From Acanthopleura granulata (Eukaryota > Mollusca > Polyplacophora > Chitonida > Chitonidae), in NCBI GenBank assembly GCA_016165875.1, contig JABBOT010000002.1:21034120-21098119 (forward strand): a stretch of DNA of 64,000 nucleotides, written 5' to 3'. Below the pieces are notes generated by a model that saw nothing but the letters and a program-made list of their open reading frames with translations, was not told the origin of the DNA and searched no databases. Positions 30,501 through 45,500 of this stretch are shown in pieces; within the stretch, counting starts at the first letter, position 1, and each line of letters starts with the position of its first letter. The position numbers and the translations under genes are program-made.

Positions 30501-33500
30501 GGGTTGTGACAAAAAACAAATTTGCTCACAAAATGTGGGTGAATTACACATGTATTCTTGTCCATATGCAGTTCCAAGAACCACCACTGTACCAGATACA
30601 AACAGCAGATTTTCCTGCCCTGCACTAGATGTGCAGGTGTCCAGAACCAGGAGTGTACTCACCACATACTGTGTAGCATTGTCAGATGTGAGTGACCGTC
30701 TCACAGTTATAGAGCCATCTCTTCCAACACTGAAGAAATTCAGGGCTGGGCTGTTTCCCACTGCCTCAAAATAGATTACGTTGTCCGGTGGCTAGACAAA
30801 AACAGATTTCAGTGTTATCAACTGATTTCTTATACTCAGAAATCATCTATTATCATATTTATAATTCTTTAATGTTATTAACTTGTGCTAAAATACATTA
30901 CCTAAATATGTATATCTTAGTGAATGGGGCTTGTTTTACAAAGCAGTTGTAACTTGCATCTTGCCAAACATCCTGGAGATCACAATGAAGACATGCATCA
31001 CCACAGAATACGCAATTGACTCAATTTTTGACAATTTCATTAACTATCATGAATCTTAACTTTCAAGCAGAAATTTCTATACCCCAACCATTATACCAAA
31101 ATATTAACTTAAATACATATACAAAACGACAATGGTTCAAGCAGAAATATTACTACAATTTATTACATATTAGTGTAATACAAAACCTTTCTTTCTGTGT
31201 GAGAACAACCAACATGCAGTGTTTTGCGAGACACATAGTATACTAGTTTCGTACCGGATCGCTGTCTGTGGCCCTGAGGTTAGGCATGAAGATGACCCCG
31301 AGCTCCTGGGTCTCCAGAATTGTGGCCTCTAGGTTCAGCTGGTCAGCAGGGATGACTGGTGGGGTGGTGGTGGTACGGATGTACACCATCAGCACACCCT
31401 CATCTGTCTTGGCAGGGGTGCCCCCATCTCTTATCTGTATTCGCAACTGTTGCACAGGAAAGAAAGATGTCAATCAGCAGATCTTTGATGTCACATGTTG
31501 CTTTTGTCAACAGGACAATGAGTAGATAACTTGATACATGTACAGACAGAATTTACCCGTGCAGACAGCATTTACATATCTTTTATTGTAGACACTTGCA
31601 AGGTTTAAAATCGCTTATACACTATTCAAGAAAGTAAGGTATTTATATAAAAGTAAGGTTCTATATAAACAAGCAACAGCTATTAATATTCAATATCTTT
31701 AATTAGATAAAGAGTTTGACCATAACATAGATGCATCTGATTACAGAAATGCTACAAGTCCTGATTTAATTATTCAAATGCACGGAAATTGACTGAAAAG
31801 TTAGATTGCAAATGCCTGCCTAGTATTTGTGTGTTTTGGTGATTATCAGGACACATTCATCCATTCATATTTTTACAGTCGTATTTTGAAATGGTTCAAG
31901 CTGTGACACTCACTGTGTAAGCATTGCTGGGCTGGTTAGTTAATGGTCTGATCAAATAGACAAGGCCCTGTCTTTCATCAATCCTGAAGAATGTAGCTGC
32001 GGGACCATCTCCAATAATGGAATATCTGACATCACTGAAAGGAGGCTGAAAAAGTTTTTGTTTACATATATAAAATGTAAATACAACTCTGTTTAGCTAA
32101 GAAAAAAAAAATTAAAGTGTAAAACATTCTAAATTTTCTACAAAAGTTTGGCCCTTAATTCCCAGCAATGTGTTTTTAAAAAAGGTAGTACTCACAAATT
32201 TATTAGAATCCAAATCTGCAAATTTACAAGTTCCAAGGTTGAAATATTAAACATACAATGTTACAAGTGCTTGTACTTGTTACATATATACTAAATATAT
32301 TAAACAGAGTTAAGTGAAGAGACAGTCAAGCTCAGATGACTTGAAAAATAGACTTTACAGTCATGAACAGTTCTGCTGCGGGCATATGCCTTGATAAGCC
32401 TAGCAGGTGAAATGTTTCCACTGTTATGGCACCTGGTATAACACATACCACAGTATCTCTGTCCTGGCCACGGACAGTAAAGATAACATCTGTGATTCTC
32501 TGAGTGACTTGTATGGTGACATTGTTGGGCAGGTTCAGTATCTCTGGGCTATGGATGTTTCTCTGCAGGACAATCCTAACAGCGGCAGAGCTGCTAACAC
32601 TGGGGTTGTTCCGGTCACTCACAATTGCTTGTAACTGAAAGTGAAACCATTTCTCAGTCAAGCAGTGCCACAGGGCTGATTTGTTCATTTCATCGAACAT
32701 CATTTTCTTTCCAAAGGTACTTTACAAACTTCCAGACCACAGCCAATTCAAATTGGATTTTAACAACATAGGACACAGTTTCCTATCAAGAAATTAGCCA
32801 TACAAATAAATTTTCATCATAATTACCCCAGAAATATATACTTCAATAACAGGGCTTGACTGACTAAAGATATCCACATATTCCAGAAGGAATACAGATG
32901 TTTTCTGGTCAAATTCTCTGGAATGACAATATACGTTTGTTATAAGTATTCTAAAACTTACCGTGTGAACTGATGCCAGGCAAGGTGACACAGTCAGTGA
33001 GGCCTTCACGCGGACCCAGCCAGTTACCTCATTGACGGTGAAACACACTGGATCAAAATTATCTTCCCGCAGAGTGTAACGCCAAGAACCAATGGGCTGT
33101 AACAGTGAGAGCAGTCAAATTCATGTCAAAGGATTACATATACATAATCTTGCTGCTGTGTATTTCTAACACTGAAAGAAACAAAAGCCATGTTTGTAAT
33201 TTCAGCTTACTTGAAGACATAAAATGATGATTCTCTGGAAGTCCAGAATCAGCCAATTACAAGAATGAAATCCTCAATAAACGAATTGTAAGGATTGTTA
33301 TGTAAGCCAATTAATGCAAACTTCAAGTACATGCAAAAAACACATCCCATTCTTTTCTTGCACATATTTTATCAAAGAAACAGGTAAATTCAACACACTG
33401 AAAGTTTTGCAGCATGCAATGTGTAATGAGAGTTTAAGTAAGTAAGACCGAGCCAGTTAAGTGATTTCAGGACGGAGACTATATAATCTCTGATTGTTGT

Positions 33501-36500
33501 ATGATATGCCATACTTAAAAAATTCTGTGACTTATATAATGGTGGTCAGTTTTCTGGGTGGAGGAAACCGGCTGACAGAGACTAATAAGACAACAGTAGA
33601 GCTGTGACACAATTACCTGCTGACCCTGACTGACTACAATCAGTCTGAAGAACTCGTAGCCAACAGGTCGGTCTTCCCTCACATACACCGTGTAAGAGGT
33701 CTGGTTAAACTCGGGGGCCCCGGAGCCCTGCTGGAGTGTCACGGTCACTATGGTAGTGTTGAACTTGTAAGGCCGTCCACCATCTCGTGCCTCTATCCTC
33801 AACTGAACAAAAAGTAGAGACAATCAAGTAGTACATAAAATAATCGAGTACAAAAAGAAAGAGCACAATACATTACACATGGCGTTAAATACAAACTGCA
33901 TGGTGCTCAATTAAATAATCGTATTTTCAAGACAGGTTACAATACATTACGCACGGCCTTAAACACAAACTGCATGGTGCTCAATTAAATAATCGTATTT
34001 TCAAGACACGCTCATGTAGCAACAAGGGCATGTGCAGAAGTCAAAGACTGAATGAAATACATTCTCAAAGAGACCTGCAACACTGAAGAAAAGAAGTGCA
34101 CATTCCATTCTTCTGGATACAAACCCTGAACTCTGTGTTTGTGACCAAGTTAAGGCTGTTCTGCACAGTTATTACACCAGTCACGGCATTGATCCTGAAA
34201 TAGGCTGGGGCTGGACCATCTCCGGTAAGGTAGTATCGCACTGTGCCGAAAGGTGTGTTCTGTAAGGAACGTACAGGGCAGAGTTACGTCATCACATTTC
34301 ACAATAACTGGATTGATGTCTCACTTCACTTGATGTACAGATAACTATGAAGTTAACATCACATTTAAACAACAACACTTGCTATAACTGGTTGGCTGTT
34401 TTCACGCACATTGTGCACTTTAGCATTTAATTCACTGTGACATATATGTGCACCGTCATGAAGTGAAGGCATATACAATATAAAGATAGTGCATGCCGTG
34501 GGACTATCTATGGAAAATTGTGAGCTCGAGAGAAGTGATGATCAATGAGTGTGGAGCACATCACTCGTCGAGAGCTCGCAATTTCTCATACACAATCTCA
34601 TGGCATGCGCAATGTTTCATTATATCAAAAGAAAGCTGAAGAAAAATTGAAAGGTATGACCTGCTCTGCTGAAGCCCTAAATTCTATGCTGTTGCTAGGC
34701 GAGAAAGCCATCGTTCAACTGTTTACATTATCAGCAAGCGGACGTTAGAGAGCGGACAAAGGGAGACAAATTTCTAGAATAAGCACCCTAGATCCTTGGC
34801 TATTGGCATGTGATTGTTTTACATTGCCTCGTGATTGTTGTACATCATGTTTTTCGGAATATCATGTGACCATGCATTGACCAATGGAAACCAAGTATCA
34901 TTTATTTATTTATTTATCCCATTAGTGTTTGACGTCATACTCAAGAAAACTTCACTTATACGACGGCAGCCAGCATTATGGTGGGTGGAAACCGGGCAGA
35001 GCACGCTGGAAATCCACAATCATCTGCAGGTTGCTGACAGACCTTCCCAAGTACGGCCGGAGAGGAAGGCAGCATAAACTGGACTGAAACTCACAGCGAT
35101 GACATTGGTAGTAGGCTTCAGGGTCATTATATAGCACTAGTGCACTAACCAAGTGAGCCACGGAGCCTTGGAAACCAAGTATTACCGTGTGAGGCATAAT
35201 AATATGGTATGTACGAATCCTCTGAGTGATACATGGTTTCTTTCCAGTAGCCACACTATCTTAGGTGCACTGTCTACACTGAGCACTGAAAATCAGGTTT
35301 CTATGTCGATCAGATTATATTATGAGTTTATACTCACACTAGGATCAGCATCTGTAGCCTCAACAGTGATAACAGGGGAGTTAACTGAGACATTCCTGGC
35401 TAGGGTGCGTTCGTAGGCTTGGGTGTTCGTCCACTGGGGTGCATATCTGTTTCTGATAATGCTGATGGTTACACTGGCTTGTCTGTCACCCTGCAGAGGT
35501 GGATTACCACCATCTTGAATGGCAAGGTTGAACTGTACAGATAAAAGAAAAAATACATGACAACCTCAAACAAGACAACATAAATAAAATACAGTCTGCA
35601 AATCCTGTGTCAAAGTTTCCAATTAATACATATACTAAAGAATGCAGGACCAAATGTGTCATAATTCATGACTGTTCTCTTGAGAACTCCTGGCAGTGCT
35701 TCTGTGTTTCTGTCCAATTCCACTTTACAAATGATAATTAATAGTTATTTAATAATGAATATTCTACCACCAAAATTAAAATACGACCAAAAATAAAATT
35801 CCATGTCACATATCTCTATAACTTAAAAAAAAAACCTACCATGATGCTCTAGCAATGAGCTATCAATACAATATGTTAAAAACGGGGCTTTCAATGCAAG
35901 AATTACACATAAATGATGCCTAATACAGAAACAAGAACAAATTCACAATAGCTGCAACATCCCCCATATATGGTTATGTGTCGGCTTCCACTCACTCCCA
36001 AAGTCAATGGCCCGTTTTAGAGATAAAAGGTCCACATTTAAAGACAGGCTGCCAAACTTCTGGGGCCCCCAAGAACTACAGACTTACAAAGTTACTTTGC
36101 TGCACCTAAAGCAGAGAAACAGCACAATACGAGTCTGTCTGGCTCCCTTGCTCATAGCCTGGCTCACCTGAACACGGTCAGTAGTGGTCAGTGCTGTCAG
36201 AGGCTGTCTCACAGCTATCCCCTGGGAGGACACTATGAAGTACTGTCTGGCCAGGTCATTGTTTACAATGGTGTAATAGATATCCCCAAATGGAGGCTGG
36301 CAAAAATTATAACAAACACTAAATTCAATACAATTATATCATAAATACATTTCTTCATGTATTTGGCCTTTCAGGAACCAAGCCTTTCTCTGCACTTACT
36401 CAATGTACAAACCACTTACTTACAACAAAAAGAAACCTTTCCTATCTGACTTCATACTTTTCCCTCCTGTGGGCAGTTCATTAGCATTATTACCAGTTAT

Positions 36501-39500
36501 AATTATCATTTTCATGTGTCCAACTTTACTTTCCAAACCATAATGATGACATTAGCAGGAAGAATTACCAACATTTGAAGAATAAAACATTTTGGTAATT
36601 ATATGTGATGTGGCATTGGGGAAATGGCCTGGCAGGTTTGTCTCACCACAGTGTCTTGATCCCGAGCAGAGAGCTGCAGGAAGGGCACGGCCAGATCCTG
36701 AGTCTCCAACACCTGGGTGTTGTATGTGAAGACCAGGAACTCAGGCTTGTACTGGTTACGGCGAACGCTGATGGCCAGTGTGGCAGATGCTGATAAGGAT
36801 GGGTTACCATTATCAACAGCGATCACACGCAGCTGAAAATATTTAATGTCAAAATAGTATGCTTAGTGGTTTAACAGCAACCACATCCAGCTGACAAAGG
36901 CATATTATAAATTAAACATTCAGTTAATGAAAATTAGCCATGGTGATGACTGTTAATGGGTATGCATTGTATCTTTTGCAACAATTTTAATATTTATGCA
37001 ACTACACTTCAGTGCAAAACTTAATGTCATACATCAAACAAAAAACCTGAGAATCCACATTTTACATGTACCTCATATATTCTATATAAATATATATATA
37101 CTAATATTTCAATAAAACTTGTAAGTACATCATGCACAAACATGGTTTTGCCGTTTCGTTGTGTTGTGAGGTTACAATAATGATACACAAGGTGCATGAT
37201 AATCATCCTACCACATATCTCTCTCGCTGATCCCGTTGGTAGTTTGTTGTTGTTGTTATCACACCATTTCTGTTAATACTGAACACCCCAGCCCCTGTAC
37301 TCAGAGCATCCAAACGCAGCTCTTTAATCTCGCCATGAGGTCTCTGTCAATAGATAAGGAGGAACTACATTATCCAATTTGTACCCCTCCTAATATTGTA
37401 TTCGCTCATTAAATGCTGATAAATAAAGTGGATGAAAATATTAAATGTTAAAAATTAGAACCGAAAATAACCACATTAAACAGAGAACTGCAAGTCCATG
37501 AGTAAAGACTATGTGTCACACAAGACATCAGTGTGGAAACCAGAAAGATGTTCTGAGTGAAGATCAGTTAGCCTTACCCTGGGAGCATCTGGGTCTCTCA
37601 CTCCCACAGTAAAGATGGTAACCCCTGGGCCAGTGATGGCTCCTATTGTGGTACTGTTAGGCAGGTTGGTGAACTGAGGAGGGTTGTTCTGCCAAACATT
37701 GATTCTGATATTGGCTGGGTTAACAGACGTCCTTCCACCACCATCCACAGCTATCACTTGAAACTGAAATGAGGTTTAAGGCTTTTCATTTAGAGTCTGA
37801 AAACAACTTTTGTTTGGATACTCCAAGGCATTCCTGAGTATTTATTTGTTGTTCCACTAACTCACTGATTTATTCATTAATTTATGGATTTATTTAATTA
37901 GTGTTTAATGCCGGACATACAGTCAAGACACAGCAAATTGCATTTTTATCATTTGATAAAGATCCTCGTATGACAATGGAAAGCCACTTGTAGGCATAAA
38001 TGATTAAAATTTGCTTGCAGGTGCTTTTAGATCTTTCTTAAGTACTAGAATTTGCGTGTATACTTGTACAACAAAAAAGGCTATAAACTTGGGTATTACT
38101 GGAGGTACAAAATAGAGGTGTAAAACTACCTGGTAGCTGGATGGGTTGTTAGGGTCTGTGGTCAGAGGAATTCTGGGAGAGATAACACCATCAGGGGATA
38201 TACTGAAGTAGTCGGACTGAACTGTTTTGATTAGACGATAACTTACAGTGTTGAAAGGGCTCTGAAAAATGCACAAATATTTCATTAACATCCAAAATTG
38301 GACAACAACAAAGTAACTACTACTTCATAATATTAACATGACATCTCAAACACTTTCAGCAAGTGTGAATTTACAATGATGTTTCTCACATTTTTCCTCC
38401 ACTAAAAATGCATTTCACAAGGTCTATTGTCATTTCACAGAGTTCACTGTTTGTGTTATATGCGATGTAGACTAGACATGATTACCAGCAAAAGGCTTAC
38501 CCATCTATCCAGATCTGTGGCAAACACTTGCAATACAAAAGTGTCTATGGGGTGTTCCTCCAGAATCCTGGTCTGGTACAGGCTCTGGTTGAAGACAGGG
38601 GCATGCAGACTGCGGTTGACATAGATGTATGCCACAATGTTGGCCGTTTGGGGAGGAGACCCCGAGTCACTGGCCATGATGCGAGCCTACAATCACATAC
38701 AATGAATAAATATAAAACATGCTGTGTCTAGTTTAAAATTTCCAACACAACAAGGTTAACTATTTTACCTGATTTTGAGTGTCCTAATCATTTTAGAAAG
38801 GTGTTTTGACTTTTATGCTTTTATTTTCCTGTAACAATGCATACGTTTTCATGCACATTTTAAGGTAAATACAGTAATTAATTCTGTACATTAAACCTGA
38901 CATTGTTGACTTCATTCTTTTAGGAAACTTGAATGAATGATTATTAAAGACAGAAAAGGTTTAAAACTCAGCCACGTTTTGTTCTCATATCTGATATCTG
39001 GAAAGTTTAAGTGATCAATTCAACTACCAGAGTATGCAATTCTCAGCAAGCTCACAGCTTCTGTCTTCGACAGAAAACTTTTCTTGTCTCTTTCTACAGA
39101 GGAGCAAGTCACCCACCTGGTAGAGAGTGGTCCTCTCAGTCAGAAGGGAATTCCTCACAGTCAGCACACCAGTAGTTGGGTTTAGGCTGAAATAAATTGG
39201 TGTCCTTCCATCTCCAATCAGGTCATACCTAACCCTACCAAAGTCGCCACTCTAGGGAACAAGGCACAAAGAAATCAACATTAAAACCAAAAATCAAAAA
39301 AGAAGAAAAAATCTCCATAATCAATCCAGGTGAACTTCCCTGTTCAGCACTTTTTCACAATATCACACTGATCTACAACAGTTAAGCCTAGTCAGCCTAG
39401 AATGTTTTAATTCATTTCATAATTCAAATTCTCATAACAATCAGTATAGGTAACAACAATAATTCAACAGAGGAATCGTACTGGTTGGACATAAATTTTC

Positions 39501-42500
39501 AAAATTCAAATTCTCATAACAATCAGTACAGGTAACAACAATAATTCAACAGAGGAATCATAATTGTTGGACATAAATTTTCAAAATTCAAATTCTCATA
39601 ACAATCAGTACAGGTAACGACAATAATTCAACAGAGGAATCGTACTTGTTGGACACAAATTTTCAAAATTCAAATTCTCATAACAATCAGTACAGATAAC
39701 GACACTAATTCAACAGAGGAATTGTACTTGTTGGACACAAATTTTCAAAATTCAAATTCTCATAACAATCAGTACAGGTAACGACAATAATTCAACAGAG
39801 GAATCGTACTGGTTGGACATAAATTTTCAAAATTCATATTTTCTTAACAATCAGTACAGGTAATGACCCTAAATCATATTGTTTATGCAAGACAAGTTTT
39901 GGATGATGTAGCACCCCCAGTTTGACTCACATCTCTGTCAGTAGCATTGAACCTGAAGACGATAGTGCCAGTGCGGGTGGTTTCCTCAATTGTGACATTA
40001 TACACAGACTGGGTGAAGGTGGGTGGGTAATTGTTCCTTTCCAAGATGATCGTTACACGAGCAGGGACAATGGAGGTCCTACCAGCAACACTCAGCTCTG
40101 TGGCATCCACATATACCTGTGAACAACACAACAGGTTACCAGGTTAGTGCTTGTTACGATTCCTTTTCACAGACGATGCCATGTGTTCCAGCTCGTCAAA
40201 TAATAACATGTCTGGCTTTGTACATATCTGCACCAATTGACCAAATTCCCTGTTGCAGCAAACCACTGTTTGCAGATCAAGAAACCACATTAACAATTCA
40301 TAAAATGGATGCATATAAGCCCATGATATTGGTAAAGAAATGTACCTGTATTTAACAATAACAACAGAAGATACCAAAAATCAAATACACGTTGATTTGA
40401 AAATCTGTTTAGGAAAACAGTATGATATGTGGCATTGATGTACTTACATAGATATTTGTGCCATTTGTGTTTCTCATCAGGCCTGACACAGACACTTCTC
40501 CAGACAGTGGGTCCACAAACACAAGGGATTGAACTCCGCCTGGAGTTTGCAGCCTGTTGATGGAATATCTCACAGGGCTCTGAAAGCATTACAACAGAGG
40601 ATGAGAATATTGTGGGAAATTAAATTATGAGGCCATTTTAATTTCTTCTTTTCTCATCATATAGATATGCTGTAATACAGAATCTTTCCGGCCAATATCA
40701 ATCTCCATGAACGCAATGTGATTTAGATCTCTCCAGTTCACGCATGTACATGTAAAGTAACATGATTCTCTCAGGAATAAGATTTCTATTTAAAAGTAAA
40801 GTGAAGCATCAAAGAAGAAACACTTGTGCAAAACTAGCTTTATAACTTTCTCCATCACATGAAGTGCCTCATACATATATGTCCAACATTGGATTCTGAG
40901 ACGCATAGTTCAAAGCTACAGAAAAACACTAAATAAATGTTCTTGCCCCATCAGGGTCCCTGGCAGTGACAGTGGTGAGGTAGGTCCCTTGCGTGGCATC
41001 CTCTCTGACCCTGGCTGTGTACTGGGTAGGATTAAACACTGGTGGTCTGTCTGCTCTGTCAGTGTACACTGTCACATTGACAGCGGATATCTCCAGCTGT
41101 CTGAACGTGTCATACACAAAGATCTCGATCTGAAACACATTATGGGAGACAACTCTTAAACGAGCTCATAATGGCAGCTTCCAGCTCTTTAGCTGTGAAA
41201 ATTCATTGAAATATGCATGACAGAGAACAACAATTACAAGCAATAATGTTGGCGCTTCATATATTTCTCTCATTTATTTCATGTGCAGAATTTTTGATAT
41301 CACACAACAATCAACAAACTCTTAATAAAGGTTGCAATATTACAAAGGAATATGTAATATGTAATCAGGAATTAGCAATGTCATATCCGAGTCAAGGTAT
41401 CACAATACCAATATACACAATGTTTATGAAAGCCGTACTGTGTAAACACTTGTGACGTCCGTAGTCAAAGATCGAATGACATAGATCTGGCCTGTGATAG
41501 GATCCACTGTAAAATAGCTGGGAGCTGTGCCATGGCCTCGAATTCCAAAACGAAGCTGACCCTAGATAAACAAATCACAAATATTTCAACTAAACTTTCA
41601 TCTTGTTTAAGGTTCAAAAATATACATGCATTTTTTTATGAACTTTAGAAGAACAAGCACAGTATAAAGTATCTAGAAATATTACATTTTTTATGTATGA
41701 AAATACAGACTGATTTTATTTCAGACACAGAATAACATACAGTTTACGAATTATATTTTGTCATACATATGAAAAAAAAACTGCAGTAAATCTTCAAAAG
41801 AGGCACTACATGTAGCTACCTTGTTCTAATGCAGTTGCATATGTAAGGAACAGCTAAATAAATTAGGACATTCGTGGCTCTTACCACAAGGTCAGGATCT
41901 GTGGCCGTGACTCTGATAAAACTGCCAGAGATTCCCACTGTGTGATTGGCTGAGATGTTAGCCACATATGGACCACCCGTAATAATTGGTGGTTGGTTGT
42001 TCGTGTTGATGTTGACAATAACACCAGCCGTGGCTGTTTTGGCCGGGTTCCCTTGGTCAGATACGACTACCTGGAACTATACAGAAAGAACCCATTCAAG
42101 TTTTATAGTAAATTTCTAGTCACACCACAGACATGATGAATTAATAATTCATTTTCAGTTATCACTGTGTATTTGATCTAAAACTTCATCCATGACTTAG
42201 TTCCACATTTTCCCTGATTCTGAGGGTTCTACAAGTCTTATGTGTTTTGAATTTTTTCAGAAAGCAGAATAATATCCTCCTGAGAAAATATGAGTTTCAT
42301 GCTATACTGAAGAATGGTTCACTTCTACAATGGCAACCAGCATTATGGTGGGACGAAACCGAGAGGAAATCGATCACAACGCCGGGCAAACCCACAACCA
42401 TCCGTGGGTCAATATATGTATTAAAACAACAGCATATTTCTAATGCTGGAATAAACGTTTGTCTCTTTTTTGTTCTCCTTTCATTTTAAATAGAGTACAA

Positions 42501-45500
42501 TGAAGAAATCGTCAAAAATCACAGAAGTGAATACATGCAGTGTCACATTACTCACTAGGAACCTGCCCACATTAACAGAGGTCAATGGAGCGTTCAGGAA
42601 GATTTGGCCTGTTGTTGGGGTCACAGAGAAATAGGTCCTGGCGGGGTTGGTAGGTTGGAACACTAGGTTGTACAACAAGATGCTCTACAAAACAACACAC
42701 GAGAAGGCCTTATCAGGCTATGGACAGATCCACCACATCCAATGTCCAATCCCTCCTCATAACATTACTTTTTATTCTATTCCCAGTGAAGACATTGGTG
42801 ACGTCATGACATCACAGAAATATTGAACATTTGTAACCAATATGTGAGGCATCCAACCAACCTACTTGCAATAATACTGATTATGATTGGTCAAATGTGT
42901 CTCCTTGATTGACAGTTTGGAAAGATCCGTTTACACATTGGTATGACCACAAAAATTATAGAAATTTAGTAAAACTACATTAGCAAGAATTTCAATTAAT
43001 ATATATATTTCTCCAATTTCAAAACAACACATCTTTATATCAGTTTTAATTTCTTCTCAGGCTAAGTCTTAAGGCTTCCAATAGAGATATTTTACCTGCT
43101 CTTTATCTGTGGCCACCACCTGACCAATAGGCCTTGTGATTGGCCACACATCTGTCACATTGAAGATGTACGTTTGTCTGTCAAACTCTGGTGGGTTCGG
43201 GTTTCGGCTCACAGTCACTGTCACATTGGCTGTGGCAGTCTGCGTTGTAGTTCCTATTTGTTTTGTAGCTCGCACCAATATCTGCAATGAAACTCCTTCT
43301 TAGCATAGGAAGCAAACAAAGGCAACTCCTGCTCTCTAGGAAAATAACTTATTTTGAGCAGTGTACAAAAAAACAAAACACCATGTAGTTTTACTTTTAA
43401 CACTGACATGAATGGACACTGTTGCTGCCATGCTAGAAGCAGTCCAAAAATCATGGCAATGAAACCTCATCGCACATACATGTAGATACACTAACAACGT
43501 GTAAGACTATGACATATATCATTTCTGACAAATAGGAGCTAGGATAAAGCCAGCAGCTTGCTCATAAGTGCTTCAGTATAAATTGTAACTTAATTTGACC
43601 AGACAGCTGACCTTTAAAATAAAGCTTAAGCAGACGACACCCACCTGCACGCACAATAATACCTTGCCTTACTTTGTTATGGCCAGCTAAAAATTAGTAA
43701 TGTGCAGATGTATCCACATGGTAATTAATACAACTTACAAGTTAAATATGTAAATGTAGCACCAAATGAATATTATTTCAAGAGGTATGAGTATACAGGC
43801 AACAGCCACTCTATACAGGAGATTGAAGAGAACTGACCTGCAGCTCACACTTACCACATAGGTCTCACGGTTTGAGGAATCAGTGATGAGCTGTCTGCTG
43901 ACTCGGATAATTCCTGTGTTCTGCTCTATTCTGAAGTATGTAGGGGCTGTATCATACCCAATTATGGCATATCTCACATTGGGCTGTAACACAAAACCAC
44001 ACATACTGCAAAAATACTATTTAAGCTTGCTTTGGTATATCATACCAATGGAAAGAAATATTTGCAGACTTTTTCCCAAGATGATGATATTCGAGTTTCT
44101 TTACTCCCATGTATATTTAGCCATATACATATTTGAACAGTGACATGTCTGCATCTTACTTCCACAAAAACTTGGTTTTAGCAATAACAGCTCTTGTCAT
44201 CTGTAGAAATTATAAAACCACCTCTGAAACACATTATTGTCCACTTATAAAAATACCATACCACATAAACTCATGGATAATGCATGCAGAATATCTAAAT
44301 AAAAACACAGCAGGCAAAATCAAAAGGAAATTGCCCTCTCTCACCCCTGGTCTAGCAGTTACATCAAGAATCTGGTGTGATATGTTAACATTCTCTGCGA
44401 CACCTATCACATAATTAGGAAGATCAAATCGGAAGGTTTCGGTATCTCCAGTCACAGTCACTCGTACAATGACGGTAGAGAAGCGTTCTGGGGTGCCAAA
44501 GTCCCTGGCACGAATTCTCAGCTGGAACACAGAAAAAAAGACACTGACAGATCAAGAACGCTCAGTGTGTGAATGAAAAGAGGATTCAGGAAATATCTAA
44601 GGCACAACATTAATTCCATCTTAACACTGAGAATAATGCACATCTCTTTTACCTATGAACGTATCAGACAACATAATTTTCAGCATACTAGTACTTACCC
44701 AGTGTACTGTACCATTTTGTACACTCTCAATTCAGAAACTGGAAGCAATATATAAACATCCCTTCATTTTCAATGGTTTGGATAACCATGATCAACTAAG
44801 GACGATTTGCAGAAGGGAAAATACATGCAAGCTTATGAATAATTAACATGACATTATAAGTGCAAGAAATAATGAGTAAGAACAACATGCATAGGTTTTG
44901 TTTTTTTCTGTGTTGTTCAAAGCTTATCTATGGGTCAAGTTCTCACAGTATGTATGCTTACCAGGAACCCGGCTTGCTGAGTGTTACTCAGTGGTTTGAT
45001 CAGCATTATCTCCCCTGTCTGTGGGTTCACGCTGAAGTACTCTCGAGCATTACCATCCCCAACCAAGATGTACTCAAATTCATTATTGGGTGCCTGCAAT
45101 ACAGAAAGCCATGGAAAAACACACTTTCTGACATGTGAAGTTTCTGATTAAGATAAAATTGCAAACATTACATGACATCCTTCTTGGGAATGTAAAGGCA
45201 GCAACATTGTTTGATTCCAACTGATCATTCACAAGCAATGAAATCATTCCAGTGCAATATTTAATGACCATCCACCTGATACTCTTGACCTTACAATTTC
45301 TTTGCTAATCTAAAAAAGCATCATTACCCCTTTCCCAAGCAACTCTAGTTACATTTTTTATATATCTTTTATATACAGTGAGAAGGGATAAGGGTTCACA
45401 TTATGATTGTTCGAAAAGATAACATAGATATATAATAAATAAAAAAGCTGTCTGTATGACGTACATTGTGTTTATCAGAGTCTTAAATGAGACACATTCT

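Noticed and set aside
34440..34760. Possible plus-strand small gene in the exon 50-51 intron
   Set aside because: A 67-codon open frame exists, but there is no homology, codon pattern or splice signal I can support.
34899..35168. Possible functional tRNA gene
   Set aside because: The head resembles tRNA boxes only loosely and is fused to a SINE body and tail with target-site duplication; it is a retroposon.
37868..37960. Possible further SINE tail remnant
   Set aside because: 'atttatggatttatttaatt' and 'agtgtttaatgccggacata' resemble the family, but the match is too short and diverged to list.
39422..39872. CRISPR-like regular array
   Set aside because: The whole 82-base unit repeats, with no unique spacers, in a eukaryotic intron.
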